Source of the DNA: Cytophagales bacterium
Lineage (GTDB): Bacteria > Bacteroidota > Bacteroidia > Cytophagales > UBA9547
Assembly: GCA_025360395.1 (NCBI GenBank)
Contig: JANYCH010000287.1
Span: 1 to 25,265, forward strand
Length of the DNA: 25,265 nucleotides
Direction: 5' to 3'
The translations under genes and the position numbers were made by a program. Positions 1-6,563 of this stretch are shown here, piece after piece; positions within the stretch are counted from its first letter, which is position 1; the number at the start of each line of letters is the position of its first letter. Below the pieces are notes generated by a model. It made no database searches. It saw only the letters and a program-made list of their open reading frames with translations, and was not told the DNA's origin.

Positions 1-219
1 TCCACGACTATTATCACAGCACAGTTAGATCCATTACAAAGCGAAGGAAAACTGTTGGCAGAAAAAATAAATGCAGCAGGTGTCAGGACAATGTACAGGA
101 ACTATGATGGCGTAACGCATGAGTTCTTCGGGATGGGAGCCATTCTTCCTGCTGCCATGATGGCTGAAATGCTTGCAGCAGAGCAATTGAAGGAATCTTT
201 TTTGAAAGCAAAAAAATAG
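1..219 (+). CDS. alpha/beta hydrolase (HSL-type lipase/esterase), C-terminal fragment
   Basis: The gene is cut by the left window edge; only its last 72 codons are present, in frame from base 1 to the TAG at 217-219. The fragment contains a DPL motif (residues 10-12 of the fragment) followed about 30 residues later by GVTHEFFGM. In hormone-sensitive-lipase-like esterases these two motifs carry the catalytic Asp and His, and the spacing fits. The nucleophile Ser and the oxyanion HGG motif would lie upstream, outside the window. It probably hydrolyses small acyl esters; substrate and location cannot be judged from this piece. It is convergent with the aminotransferase gene, with a hairpin between them. 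The family is fairly sure, the function is not. Confidence 0.75.
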   Translation, partial: STTIITAQLDPLQSEGKLLAEKINAAGVRTMYRNYDGVTHEFFGMGAILPAAMMAEMLAAEQLKESFLKAKK

Positions 220-228
220 GAAAAATTA

Positions 229-264
229 AAACCTCAATTGGTCGATTTAGGTCAATTGAGGTTT
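229..264. terminator. inverted repeat between convergent genes, likely bidirectional terminator
   Basis: A perfect 12-bp inverted repeat (AAACCTCAATTG and CAATTGAGGTTT) encloses a 12-nt loop. Read on the minus strand it is followed by a T-rich stretch (TTTTAATTTTT), so it fits best as the terminator of the aminotransferase gene that ends at 271. On the plus strand the T tract is short. The stem is AT-rich, so strength is moderate. Confidence 0.65.
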
Positions 265-270
265 ATAAGG

Positions 271-1422
271 TTATAACCTTCCCAAAGCCATCTTCGCTCT
301 TTCCTGAGAAACGCAAAGTGAAGCTCTTAAGTACCGGGCTCCGTTCTTCCCAAAAATGATCCCCGGAGTTACAAATATATTTTTCTCATAAAGTAAAGTA
401 TCGGCATAAGCAGGTACATCCTGGATCGAATCAGGAGCTTTCGCCCATACAAAAAGTCCCATTTGCTTTTTGTCGTAAATAAAATTTAGCTTATCAAAGA
501 ATTGAAAGATCAATTGTCTTCTTTCAAAATATTCCTGGTTTCGGGCATCATGCCACTCTTCTTCATTTTTAAGTGCTTCTATTGAAGCGAGCTGAACTGG
601 TAAGAACATTCCAGAATCTATATTGCTTTTCACCCGAAGAATAGCCCCAAGGTAATCTTCTCTGCCTACTACCATACCAACTCTCCATCCAGCCATATTA
701 AATGACTTGCTTAAAGAATTCAGTTCAATAGCCACTTCAAACGCCCCCGGAACAGAAAGAATGCTTATAGGTTCATCTTCATTTAAGACTAAACTATAAG
801 GATTATCATGGCAAAGCAATATTTCATGCTTTTTAGCGAAAGCCACCAGTTCTGCAAATTTCTCTAAATTAGCCTTAGCGCCGGTAGGCATGTGCGGGTA
901 ATTGATCCACATCAAACGTACCCCGCTTAAATCCAGTTTTTCCAGCTTGCTCAGGTCAGGATACCAACCTGTTGCTTCCGTCAAATCATAAGTAACAATT
1001 TCTGCGCTTACAAGATTTGAAACCGATGTGTATGTAGGATAGCCTGGGTCCGGGACCAAAACTTTATCTCCTGGATTAAGAAAAGCCATCGAAATGTGCA
1101 TGATCCCTTCTTTTGATCCCAATAAGGGCAGGATTTGATTTGCCTGATTTAATTTAACCTTGTAGGTGTCTTCGTAAAAATCGGCTATTCCCTGTCGCAA
1201 TTCCGGTAAACCTCTGTATGGCTGGTACCCATGGTTTTTTGAATTACGGGCGGAATCAATAAGTGCCTGAACAGTATTTTGAGAAGGTGCCATATCGGGG
1301 CTCCCTATCCCGAAGCTGATAATGTCTTTGCCGGCATCGATCAGTTTTTTTATTTCTTCTAATTTTTTAACGAAGTAGTAGTCTTCAACCTGCTTAAGTC
1401 TGTTTGCTAAAGGAATGATCAT
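271..1422 (-). CDS. PLP-dependent class I/II aminotransferase, probably aromatic amino acid transaminase
   Basis: A 383-residue fold-type I aminotransferase. The PLP-binding lysine is K239 in SLSKSFNMAGWRVG, the usual context of this family, and the carboxylate-binding arginine is R366 in YLRAS. It starts with ATG overlapping the pheA stop codon (ATGA, 4 nt), so the two are translationally coupled. This suggests that it transaminates phenylpyruvate, and perhaps related keto acids, as the last step of Phe synthesis. The substrate is inferred from context only; LL-diaminopimelate- or aspartate-type enzymes look similar. The usual NNPTG loop reads NYPHMPTG (residues 174-181), so the Asn that normally contacts the PLP ring is Met here. 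The rest of the fold motifs look intact, with no sign of decay. Confidence 0.9.
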   Translation of the reverse strand: MIIPLANRLKQVEDYYFVKKLEEIKKLIDAGKDIISFGIGSPDMAPSQNTVQALIDSARNSKNHGYQPYRGLPELRQGIADFYEDTYKVKLNQANQILPLLGSKEGIMHISMAFLNPGDKVLVPDPGYPTYTSVSNLVSAEIVTYDLTEATGWYPDLSKLEKLDLSGVRLMWINYPHMPTGAKANLEKFAELVAFAKKHEILLCHDNPYSLVLNEDEPISILSVPGAFEVAIELNSLSKSFNMAGWRVGMVVGREDYLGAILRVKSNIDSGMFLPVQLASIEALKNEEEWHDARNQEYFERRQLIFQFFDKLNFIYDKKQMGLFVWAKAPDSIQDVPAYADTLLYEKNIFVTPGIIFGKNGARYLRASLCVSQERAKMALGRL

Positions 1423-2255
1423 GAGTAAGTTTCTCCTTTTTTATATTGTCCTAAAATCTTTAAATCTAAACAGTAATCTTTTATTTCTTCCAGTACATAA
1501 TTATGAGCATCAAAATCTTCCCAATCCAGCTCAAGGTAGAATGTATATGTGTCCTGCCTTCCCAATACAGGTATTGATTGTATCTTTGTTATGTTAATCT
1601 GGTATTTATATATAATTCCTAAGAGTGCATACAAACTTCCCGGATCATCCGCCAAACGGAAGGATATAGTAGCTTTGTTGGCATTTTTTACTTTTAAAGT
1701 CTTGTCTTTAGTAATAATAAAGAACTTAGTATAGTTTTCTTTGAAGGTTTCTACACTTGTATACATCAATTCCAATCCATACAATTCAGCAGCCCTTTTG
1801 CCTGCGATAGCAGCAGCCCCCATTTCAAGTTTATCTTTGATATCTTTAGCAGCATCTGCAGTGTCATAGTATTCTTCCAGGTGAATGTGGGGATATTGTA
1901 GTAGAAAATCTGAGCATTGCATCAAAGCCATGTAATGCGAGCGGACTACTTTAATATCGTTCATTGTTTGCCCGGGCAATGCCATAAAGTTCATCACAAT
2001 CCTTAACCTTACTTCCCCGATTATGTTAAAACCATAATTTTGAATAAGGGAATAATTACTCAGGATAGTACCCGCAATTGTATTTTCAAAGGCAATCATA
2101 GCATAATCTGCTTCACCTTTCTGTAGCACATCACAAAGGTCTTTAAAAGTTACACAATGGACTGTTTCATTAAGGTATGGGAAATAAATTCTTGCTGCTA
2201 TGTCATGGAAAGAGCCATCTCCACCTTGTATCGCTATTTTAAGTTTCTTTTCCAT
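1419..2255 (-). CDS. pheA: prephenate dehydratase with C-terminal ACT domain
   Basis: Converts prephenate to phenylpyruvate in phenylalanine synthesis; cytoplasmic. The ATG at 2255 is preferred (278 residues, MEKKLKIAIQGGDG) over the in-frame ATG at 2303, because the extra 16 codons are made entirely of a leader terminator hairpin. Residues 1-185 are the catalytic periplasmic-binding-like domain, with FENTIAG (about 56-62) matching the family's ENS motif. Residues 195-270 are an ACT domain (DDPGSLYALL, INITKIQSIP). There is no fused chorismate mutase. Two family signatures are altered: the TRF active-site motif reads TKF (176-178), and the Phe-binding ESRP motif of the ACT domain reads QSIP (226-229). 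It overlaps the aminotransferase by 4 nt. The long leader suggests transcription attenuation. Confidence 0.92.
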   Translation of the reverse strand: MEKKLKIAIQGGDGSFHDIAARIYFPYLNETVHCVTFKDLCDVLQKGEADYAMIAFENTIAGTILSNYSLIQNYGFNIIGEVRLRIVMNFMALPGQTMNDIKVVRSHYMALMQCSDFLLQYPHIHLEEYYDTADAAKDIKDKLEMGAAAIAGKRAAELYGLELMYTSVETFKENYTKFFIITKDKTLKVKNANKATISFRLADDPGSLYALLGIIYKYQINITKIQSIPVLGRQDTYTFYLELDWEDFDAHNYVLEEIKDYCLDLKILGQYKKGETYS

Positions 2256-2261
2256 CTTAAT

Positions 2262-2293
2262 AAAACAAAAATCCCCGCTTAGGGCGGGGATTT
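2262..2293 (-). terminator. intrinsic terminator in the pheA leader (putative attenuator)
   Basis: On the minus strand a 10-bp perfect stem (AAATCCCCGC and GCGGGGATTT, arms at 2284-2293 and 2269-2278) with a 5-nt loop is followed by TTTTGTTTT (2262-2270). It ends only about 7 nt before the pheA ATG. The GC-rich stem stands out in an AT-rich background. Being upstream of, and reading toward, pheA, it can only control pheA and the downstream aminotransferase. The upstream GCGGG at the end of the leader ORF can pair with CCCGC of the 5' stem arm as a possible antiterminator. Confidence 0.75.
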
Positions 2294-2315
2294 GAAAAGG
2301 CATATAAAATCCGTT

Positions 2316-2369
2316 TCAGCAGCCCGCTGTTATTAAACGTTTACTAAATCGATTTACCGGCCTTTTCAT
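2316..2369 (-). CDS. possible 17-codon leader peptide upstream of pheA
   Basis: A short ORF, MKRPVNRFSKRLITAGC, starts at an ATG a few bases after the predicted transcription start and ends in TGA at 2318-2316. Its last codons overlap the GCGGGC that could pair with the terminator stem, so a ribosome finishing the peptide would cover that strand while one stalled earlier would not. This is the geometry expected of a leader peptide. It has one Phe codon (position 8) and no run of Phe, so which amino acid would be sensed is unclear. It is basic and short; translation is inferred, not shown. Confidence 0.4.
   Translation of the reverse strand: MKRPVNRFSKRLITAGC
2334..2356. repeat. two adjacent perfect palindromes in the pheA leader
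   Basis: TAAACGTTTA (2334-2343) and TAAATCGATTTA (2345-2356) are perfect palindromes separated by one base and share TAAA/TTTA ends. They lie just downstream of the predicted pheA transcription start, inside the small leader ORF. They could form RNA hairpins or be a repressor operator; the sequence alone does not decide. Confidence 0.5.
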
Positions 2370-2377
2370 AATGGGTG

Positions 2378-2409
2378 CAAAGCAAACATTTTTAGGCTCA
2401 AGTATCAAA
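2378..2409 (-). promoter_or_regulatory. predicted Bacteroidota-type promoter for pheA
   Basis: On the minus strand TTTG (2409-2406) is followed after 20 nt by TTGCTTTG (2385-2378), close to the Bacteroidota consensus TTTG-N19-21-TAnnTTTG with one mismatch in the -7 element. The predicted start of transcription is a few bases before the leader ORF's ATG. Confidence 0.45.
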
Positions 2410-2568
2410 TTTTAAGATGAATTTGTTAGATAAGTTTAACCGGGAAAGGTTGCCCATTTAGAAATTAGATAAAACTGAATGCTTAAATTCTTCGAAGGTA
2501 AATAGAACCTGATTTTAAAGATAATCGTTAGAACTAATTATATAATATTGTAAACTTAGAATTCAATT

Positions 2569-3432
2569 TTGGTTGTAAAGCCTTTTAAAATTATAGAATG
2601 TCCCCGTGATGCTATGCAAGGGCTTCCATATTTGGTACCTACCGAAGTGAAAATTAAGTACCTCAATCTCCTTCTTAAATCAGGATTTCATACACTCGAT
2701 TTTGGCAGTTTCGTTTCACCTAAAGCTATTCCTCAAATGGCAGATACTGAACAGGTCCTTTCTGGACTTGACCTTACAGGCTCTGATACTAAGTTGTTGG
2801 CAATAGTTGCCAACCAAAGAGGGGTGGAGCAAGCCTGTCGATTTGCGGAGATCAATTATCTGGGACTTCCCCTTTCTGTATCTGAATCATTTCAGCAAAG
2901 GAATACCAATTCTGGAATTCAGGCAGGTTTAGAATTAATAGAATCCGCTATTGAACTCTGTCAAAAAAACACGAAGGAGTTGGTAGTTTATTTGTCAATG
3001 GCTTTCGGCAATCCTTATGGCGATGATTACTCTTTTCAGATAGTTTCAGATTATGCCGGGAAAATAGCAGTCTTAGGTTGTAAGATTATCTCACTTGCAG
3101 ATACTGTAGGCTTGGCAACAGCTAGTCAAGTCCAAATTCTTAGCAAAACGATTCTTACCGAACTTCCGGATATTGAAATAGGACTACACCTTCATGTAAA
3201 CCCAAACCAAGCTACAGAATCAATTTCTGCTGCAATTGATTCTGGTTGCACAAGGATTGATACCGCTTTGGGTGGTTTTGGAGGCTGCCCCTTTGCTGAA
3301 GATGAACTTACTGGGAATATGCCAACCGATGCTCTTTTAAAATACTGCATGGAACATAATATTGCTCACAATATTAACCTTGACGCACTTTCAGAAGCCA
3401 GAAACTACTTATTTCAGAATGTAATCAGGTAA
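2569..3432 (+). CDS. hydroxymethylglutaryl-CoA lyase family protein
   Basis: A 287-residue DRE-TIM metallolyase barrel. By family it would cleave HMG-CoA to acetyl-CoA and acetoacetate, as in leucine breakdown. Visible features are ECPRDAMQG (R13 and D14, equivalent to the catalytic Arg and the metal-binding Asp), the metal-binding pair H207/H209 in HLHVN, and the signature loop LGGFGGCPFA with the catalytic Cys at C240, then N250. Length is close to bacterial members. No ATG exists upstream of R13 and a stop lies at 2557-2559, so a non-ATG start is forced: TTG at 2569 (or ATT at 2566). Its stop is 3 nt from the cysM stop. It is divergent from typical HMG-CoA lyases (DAMQG for DGLQN), so a related carbon-carbon lyase activity is possible. 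Confidence 0.83.
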   Translation: MVVKPFKIIECPRDAMQGLPYLVPTEVKIKYLNLLLKSGFHTLDFGSFVSPKAIPQMADTEQVLSGLDLTGSDTKLLAIVANQRGVEQACRFAEINYLGLPLSVSESFQQRNTNSGIQAGLELIESAIELCQKNTKELVVYLSMAFGNPYGDDYSFQIVSDYAGKIAVLGCKIISLADTVGLATASQVQILSKTILTELPDIEIGLHLHVNPNQATESISAAIDSGCTRIDTALGGFGGCPFAEDELTGNMPTDALLKYCMEHNIAHNINLDALSEARNYLFQNVIR

Positions 3433-3435
3433 TCG

Positions 3436-4323
3436 TTATTCTTCATACAAACCGGAACTGAGGTATCGGTCTCCACGGTCACATATAATACAAACAACTA
3501 CCCCAGAATCAAGGGTTTCCATTAATTTTAGTGCGGCAGTGACTGAACCTCCGCTGCTCATCCCAGAAAATACTCCTTCTTTTCTTGCCAATATTTTTGC
3601 CATGCCTGTGGCTTCCTGCTGGGTAACTTCAATAACCTTATCAACCCTTGATGGATCAAATATTTTGGGAAGGTATTCTTTTGGCCATTTTCTTATTCCG
3701 GGAATGTTTGAACCATCTGCGGGCTGAGCACCGACAATCTGAATATTGCTGTTTTGTTCTTTCAGGTATCTGGAAACACCCATTATGGTGCCAGTAGTAC
3801 CCATTGCAGATACAAAGTGGGTAATCTGACCATTGGTGTCTCTCCATATTTCGGGCCCGGTAGCTTTGTAATGAGCCATATAATTATCCGGGTTAGCAAA
3901 CTGATCTAATACATAATAGCCTTTTTCATTTTTAGTTTTCTCAGCAACATAGTCTATTGCCCCTTCCATAGATTTTTCTTTCGGTGTGAGCGTAACTTTT
4001 GCTCCAAAAGCCTGCATTGTTTGGATCCTTTCTTTGGTCGCATTTTCTGGCATAACCAATTCAATATCCAGATTATATAACCTTGCAATCATTGCCAAAG
4101 CGATTCCTGTATTTCCACTTGTTGCTTCTATCAGTTTTATACCGGGTTTTATATCTCCTCTGTCTATGGCAGACTTGATCATGTTATGCGCTGGGCGGTC
4201 TTTAACACTTCCTCCTGGGTTGTGACCCTCCATTTTGCCATAAAGTTTAATGTTTTTATGGGTGTGAATATGGTTTAATTCAATCAAAGGTGTGTTGCCG
4301 AGAAAATCTAAAAGGGTCGCCAT
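3436..4323 (-). CDS. cysM: cysteine synthase B (O-acetylserine sulfhydrylase, CysM type)
   Basis: Makes L-cysteine from O-acetylserine and sulfide (or thiosulfate) with PLP; cytoplasmic. The start at 4323 gives 295 residues beginning MATLLDFLGNTPL; an upstream in-frame ATG at 4347 would add eight residues that do not resemble the family. The PLP lysine is K41 in NPGGSVKDR, the asparagine loop is TSGNTG (68-73), and the phosphate cup is GTTGT. GSNIPGIRKWPKEYLPKIF points to CysM rather than CysK, because the Arg/Trp/Pro-rich stretch is typical of CysM. It is a single-gene unit with its own promoter-like element upstream, and converges on the HMG-CoA lyase gene with only 3 nt between stops. Confidence 0.93.
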   Translation of the reverse strand: MATLLDFLGNTPLIELNHIHTHKNIKLYGKMEGHNPGGSVKDRPAHNMIKSAIDRGDIKPGIKLIEATSGNTGIALAMIARLYNLDIELVMPENATKERIQTMQAFGAKVTLTPKEKSMEGAIDYVAEKTKNEKGYYVLDQFANPDNYMAHYKATGPEIWRDTNGQITHFVSAMGTTGTIMGVSRYLKEQNSNIQIVGAQPADGSNIPGIRKWPKEYLPKIFDPSRVDKVIEVTQQEATGMAKILARKEGVFSGMSSGGSVTAALKLMETLDSGVVVCIICDRGDRYLSSGLYEE

Positions 4324-4354
4324 GATATTAATGAATAGGATGTTCAAATTAAAT

Positions 4355-4385
4355 CAAATAATTGCCATTGGAAAGTATTGTCAAA
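4355..4385 (-). promoter_or_regulatory. predicted promoter for cysM
   Basis: On the minus strand TTTG (4385-4382) is separated by 19 nt from ATTATTTG (4362-4355). The spacing and TTTG ends match the Bacteroidota consensus; the first two bases of the -7 box do not (AT for TA). The leader would be about 25 nt. Confidence 0.35.
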
Positions 4386-4507
4386 AAATGAATTTAAAAA
4401 CTAAATAAGATTTGGAGAATTTATTTTGAATTTTGTTGTTGTGTTATAAAATGAAAATACTAACTTAAAATAACCTACTTAATCTAATTAAAACCGTATA
4501 ATGAACC

Positions 4508-5251
4508 ATGAAAACTGTCATCAGATACTTTTACTTTTTTATAATAATGGTGTCTTGCGTACCAAGCGCAAAATTTAATAAGGCCCAAATTGAAATTAAT
4601 TCTCTCAAAAAGGAGAATACTACGTTAAAATCGTATTCCGACTCTGTAAATGAGATATATACTTCCCTGAAGTCAGATTACAATACTCTTTCTTATGATT
4701 TTGATGAAACACTACGTTATTCTGCTTTTACTGACAGGGACTTGTTGAAGGAACTCAACAGTGAAAAGGCCGAAGGTAAAAGGAATGCCCTATTTATTCA
4801 GCAATTGCAGTCGCAATCACTTAGGGTCCATACCAGGTCTGAATTGCGGGCAAATACATTTTCTAAAGATGCAGCCTGTTTACTTGGTATTTATACCCAT
4901 AATAAATGCATCTTATTGAGAAATAATGTCTTAACAATTGACATAGAAGGATTAATGACTTCTGCGACTGATAAGCAAAATAAGTTGCGAAGTACATTGA
5001 AAGAACTTTTGTATTCTTTACAAAACCGTGAAGATGTGATAGTTTCAGTGAGTTTATATCAATCAGGAGTAAATTCTAATTGGGCTAAAGTCACACTCCA
5101 ACAGGAATTACTTGGTTTTTTGATTTCAGATGCTTCTTTAAAACCGTCCATCATTATTGGATCAACTAAAATAATATCGAAAGAAAAGAGCCTTGAATTT
5201 GGTTTTTCTACCGATTCAAGGCTCCTATTGGAACTGGAATTTAAAGGATAA
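4508..5251 (+). CDS. putative lipoprotein with coiled coil and degenerate OmpA-like C-terminus
   Basis: 247 residues. The N-terminus (MKTVIRYFYFFIIMVSC) is a short hydrophobic signal ending in a plausible lipobox with C17, so the protein is probably anchored in the outer or inner membrane facing the periplasm. Residues 24-110 are charged and heptad-like (SLKKENTTLKSYSDSVNE onward), suggesting a coiled coil. Residues 145-247 alternate predicted strands and helices in the order of an OmpA-like peptidoglycan-binding domain (a helix with LRSTLKELLYSLQN, a strand VIVSVSLY, a C-terminal STDSRLLLELEF resembling the NRRVEI strand). The usual peptidoglycan-contacting Asp and Arg are not evident. I do not recognise a named family. 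The gene stands alone and is convergent with the DUF5606 gene. Confidence 0.7.
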   Translation: MKTVIRYFYFFIIMVSCVPSAKFNKAQIEINSLKKENTTLKSYSDSVNEIYTSLKSDYNTLSYDFDETLRYSAFTDRDLLKELNSEKAEGKRNALFIQQLQSQSLRVHTRSELRANTFSKDAACLLGIYTHNKCILLRNNVLTIDIEGLMTSATDKQNKLRSTLKELLYSLQNREDVIVSVSLYQSGVNSNWAKVTLQQELLGFLISDASLKPSIIIGSTKIISKEKSLEFGFSTDSRLLLELEFKG

Positions 5252-5271
5252 TTATTTTGTCGGTTTCTTTT

Positions 5272-5296
5272 CAGCTGTTTTAGCTGGTTTTTTTTT
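5272..5296 (+). terminator. short hairpin plus T9 tract after the lipoprotein gene
   Basis: CAGCT-gtttt-AGCTG (5272-5286) is followed by G and nine T (5288-5296). The stem is only 5 bp, but the T tract is good and it lies 20 nt after the lipoprotein stop. It overlaps the last codons of the opposing DUF5606 gene, whose Lys codons supply the T run. Confidence 0.45.
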
Positions 5297-5891
5297 CAGT
5301 TGGAACTGCTTCTTTAGTTTCCTTTTTTACAGGTGCTTCAGAAACTTTTGCTTCTTTTTTTGCAGCTGGTTTGCTCTCTTTCTTGGCTTCTTTGGTTTCT
5401 GCTACTGGCTCTGGCGCTGTTTCCTTTTTGGACGATTTTTTATCTTTTTTAGGCTCAGCCTCAGATTTTGAGGTGTCAGGAGTTTTGTCTTCTTTATTTG
5501 CAAAAGAAGTTTCAAAACCATTAACTACCAAAATGTTGAACCAGGTAACGATTTTTTTGATGTCGCTGTTGTAAACCCTTTGTTTATCATGTTCTGGAAC
5601 AAGTTCAGTGAAAAAAGACCTCAGTGCCGAATCTGATTGTTTAGGATCAAGTTCTACCTTCTTGCCATACTTGGCGAAAACAATCCTGAAAACATCTATT
5701 AAGGGTATATTGTCGCCGCTTTCTGTGTAAACTGATATTTCACCCAACACAGAGACTTTCGTACTTGTTCCAACGATTAACCTTGCCTTAGAACCGTCCA
5801 TGGCTTCTAGGATAACCCCATTAACAGCAGGTTTAATAATTTTGTAAAGTCCAGGTTTGCCAGAAACAACAGCAATTTCCTTTAATTCCAT
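5280..5891 (-). CDS. DUF5606 family protein with lysine/glutamate-rich tail
   Basis: 203 residues. The first ~130 residues match the Bacteroidota DUF5606 pattern (MELKEIAVVSGKPGLYKI..., then a small beta barrel-like stretch and IPLIDVFRIVFAKYG). The remaining ~70 residues (from about 132) are low complexity, made almost wholly of Lys, Glu, Ala, Pro, Ser and Thr, about 30% Lys, and surely disordered. There is no signal peptide. The molecular function of the family is not known. The gene follows engB by 57 nt in the same direction as the yqgE-DUF349-engB run, so it may belong to that transcript. The final codons contain an A9 run, a possible polymerase or ribosome slippage site. Confidence 0.8.
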   Translation of the reverse strand: MELKEIAVVSGKPGLYKIIKPAVNGVILEAMDGSKARLIVGTSTKVSVLGEISVYTESGDNIPLIDVFRIVFAKYGKKVELDPKQSDSALRSFFTELVPEHDKQRVYNSDIKKIVTWFNILVVNGFETSFANKEDKTPDTSKSEAEPKKDKKSSKKETAPEPVAETKEAKKESKPAAKKEAKVSEAPVKKETKEAVPTEKKTS

Positions 5892-5948
5892 AGGTTAAAC
5901 AATCAATTTTGAGGCTGCGAATGTAAGTAATTACTTTGTTGATTCAAA

Positions 5949-6563
5949 TTATGAGACATCCTGAGGATGGAATTGGGCTATATTTTTCTGTATATATTCC
6001 AATATTTCTTCTTTCCCGGACCTCTTTTCAGCTGAAGTTAAAAATATCGGGGGCAACTCGTCCCAGAATTTTAAGAGTTCTTTTTTAAACATTTCAACGT
6101 TTTGGGCTATCTTGCCAGAAGAAAGTTTGTCAGTTTTAGTAAAGACCACCGAAAATGGCAAGTTATGTAACCCCATCCAGTTAATAAATTCAATATCGTT
6201 TTTTTGAGGCTCTAAACGACTGTCAACCAGGATAAAAGTATTAACAAGGTTTGTCCTTAAATCCAGGTAATTATGGAGCATGGCGATCCATTTGGCTCTT
6301 TGTTCCTGGCTTACTTTAGCATAACCATAACCTGGTAAATCCACTAAAAACCATTCATTATTAATAATGAAATGATTGATTGTCTGTGTTTTACCAGGTG
6401 TTCCCGAAGTTTTAGCAAGTTTGTCGTAACCTGTCATATAATTGATCAGCGACGACTTCCCCACATTAGAACGCCCTACAAATGCAAACTCCGGTTTATT
6501 AGGTGGAGGGCATTTTTCGTGATCAATAACACTTTGTATAAAAGCTGCGGCCCTTATTATCAC
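5949..6563 (-). CDS. engB: ribosome biogenesis GTPase EngB/YsxC
   Basis: A 204-residue small GTPase needed for late assembly of the large ribosomal subunit; cytoplasmic. All G motifs are present: G1 GRSNVGKS (30-37), G2 region with TSGTPGKTQTINHF (52-65), G3 DLPGYG (75-80), G4 TKTD (142-145) and G5 TSAEK (176-180). Length and the N-terminal MIIRAAAFIQS fit the family. The start is GTG at 6563, placed directly after the TAA of the upstream DUF349 gene with no spacer (TAAGTG), so translation is probably coupled. Any member of the TrmE-Era-EngA-YihA GTPase group would share these motifs, but the overall layout is that of EngB. Confidence 0.95.
   Translation of the reverse strand: MIIRAAAFIQSVIDHEKCPPPNKPEFAFVGRSNVGKSSLINYMTGYDKLAKTSGTPGKTQTINHFIINNEWFLVDLPGYGYAKVSQEQRAKWIAMLHNYLDLRTNLVNTFILVDSRLEPQKNDIEFINWMGLHNLPFSVVFTKTDKLSSGKIAQNVEMFKKELLKFWDELPPIFLTSAEKRSGKEEILEYIQKNIAQFHPQDVS

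Larger units (their letters stand above)
2256..2568. other. 313-nt divergent intergenic region with the pheA leader
   Basis: This gap separates pheA (minus strand) from the HMG-CoA lyase gene (plus strand). Its pheA-proximal half (about 2262-2409) holds a promoter-like pair, a small upstream ORF, two adjacent palindromes and an intrinsic terminator, each listed separately. The distal half (about 2410-2568) is AT-rich without any ORF or hairpin that I can support. A weak -7-like element, TAATATTG at 2543-2550, lies about 19 nt before the TTG start of the lyase, but no convincing -33 partner is seen. Confidence 0.7.

Noticed and set aside
2256..2303. N-terminal extension of PheA from the ATG at 2303
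   Set aside because: The 16 extra codons consist of the leader terminator stem and T tract and do not resemble the family N-terminus; the ATG at 2255 fits.
3986..4225. 79-codon plus-strand frame within cysM
   Set aside because: Antisense to a gene with intact catalytic motifs and no recognisable family.
5193..5471. Phe-rich hydrophobic frame on the plus strand, looking like a membrane protein
   Set aside because: It is the complement of the AAA/GAA-rich Lys-Glu tail of the DUF5606 gene; the apparent hydrophobicity comes from TTT/TTC complements.
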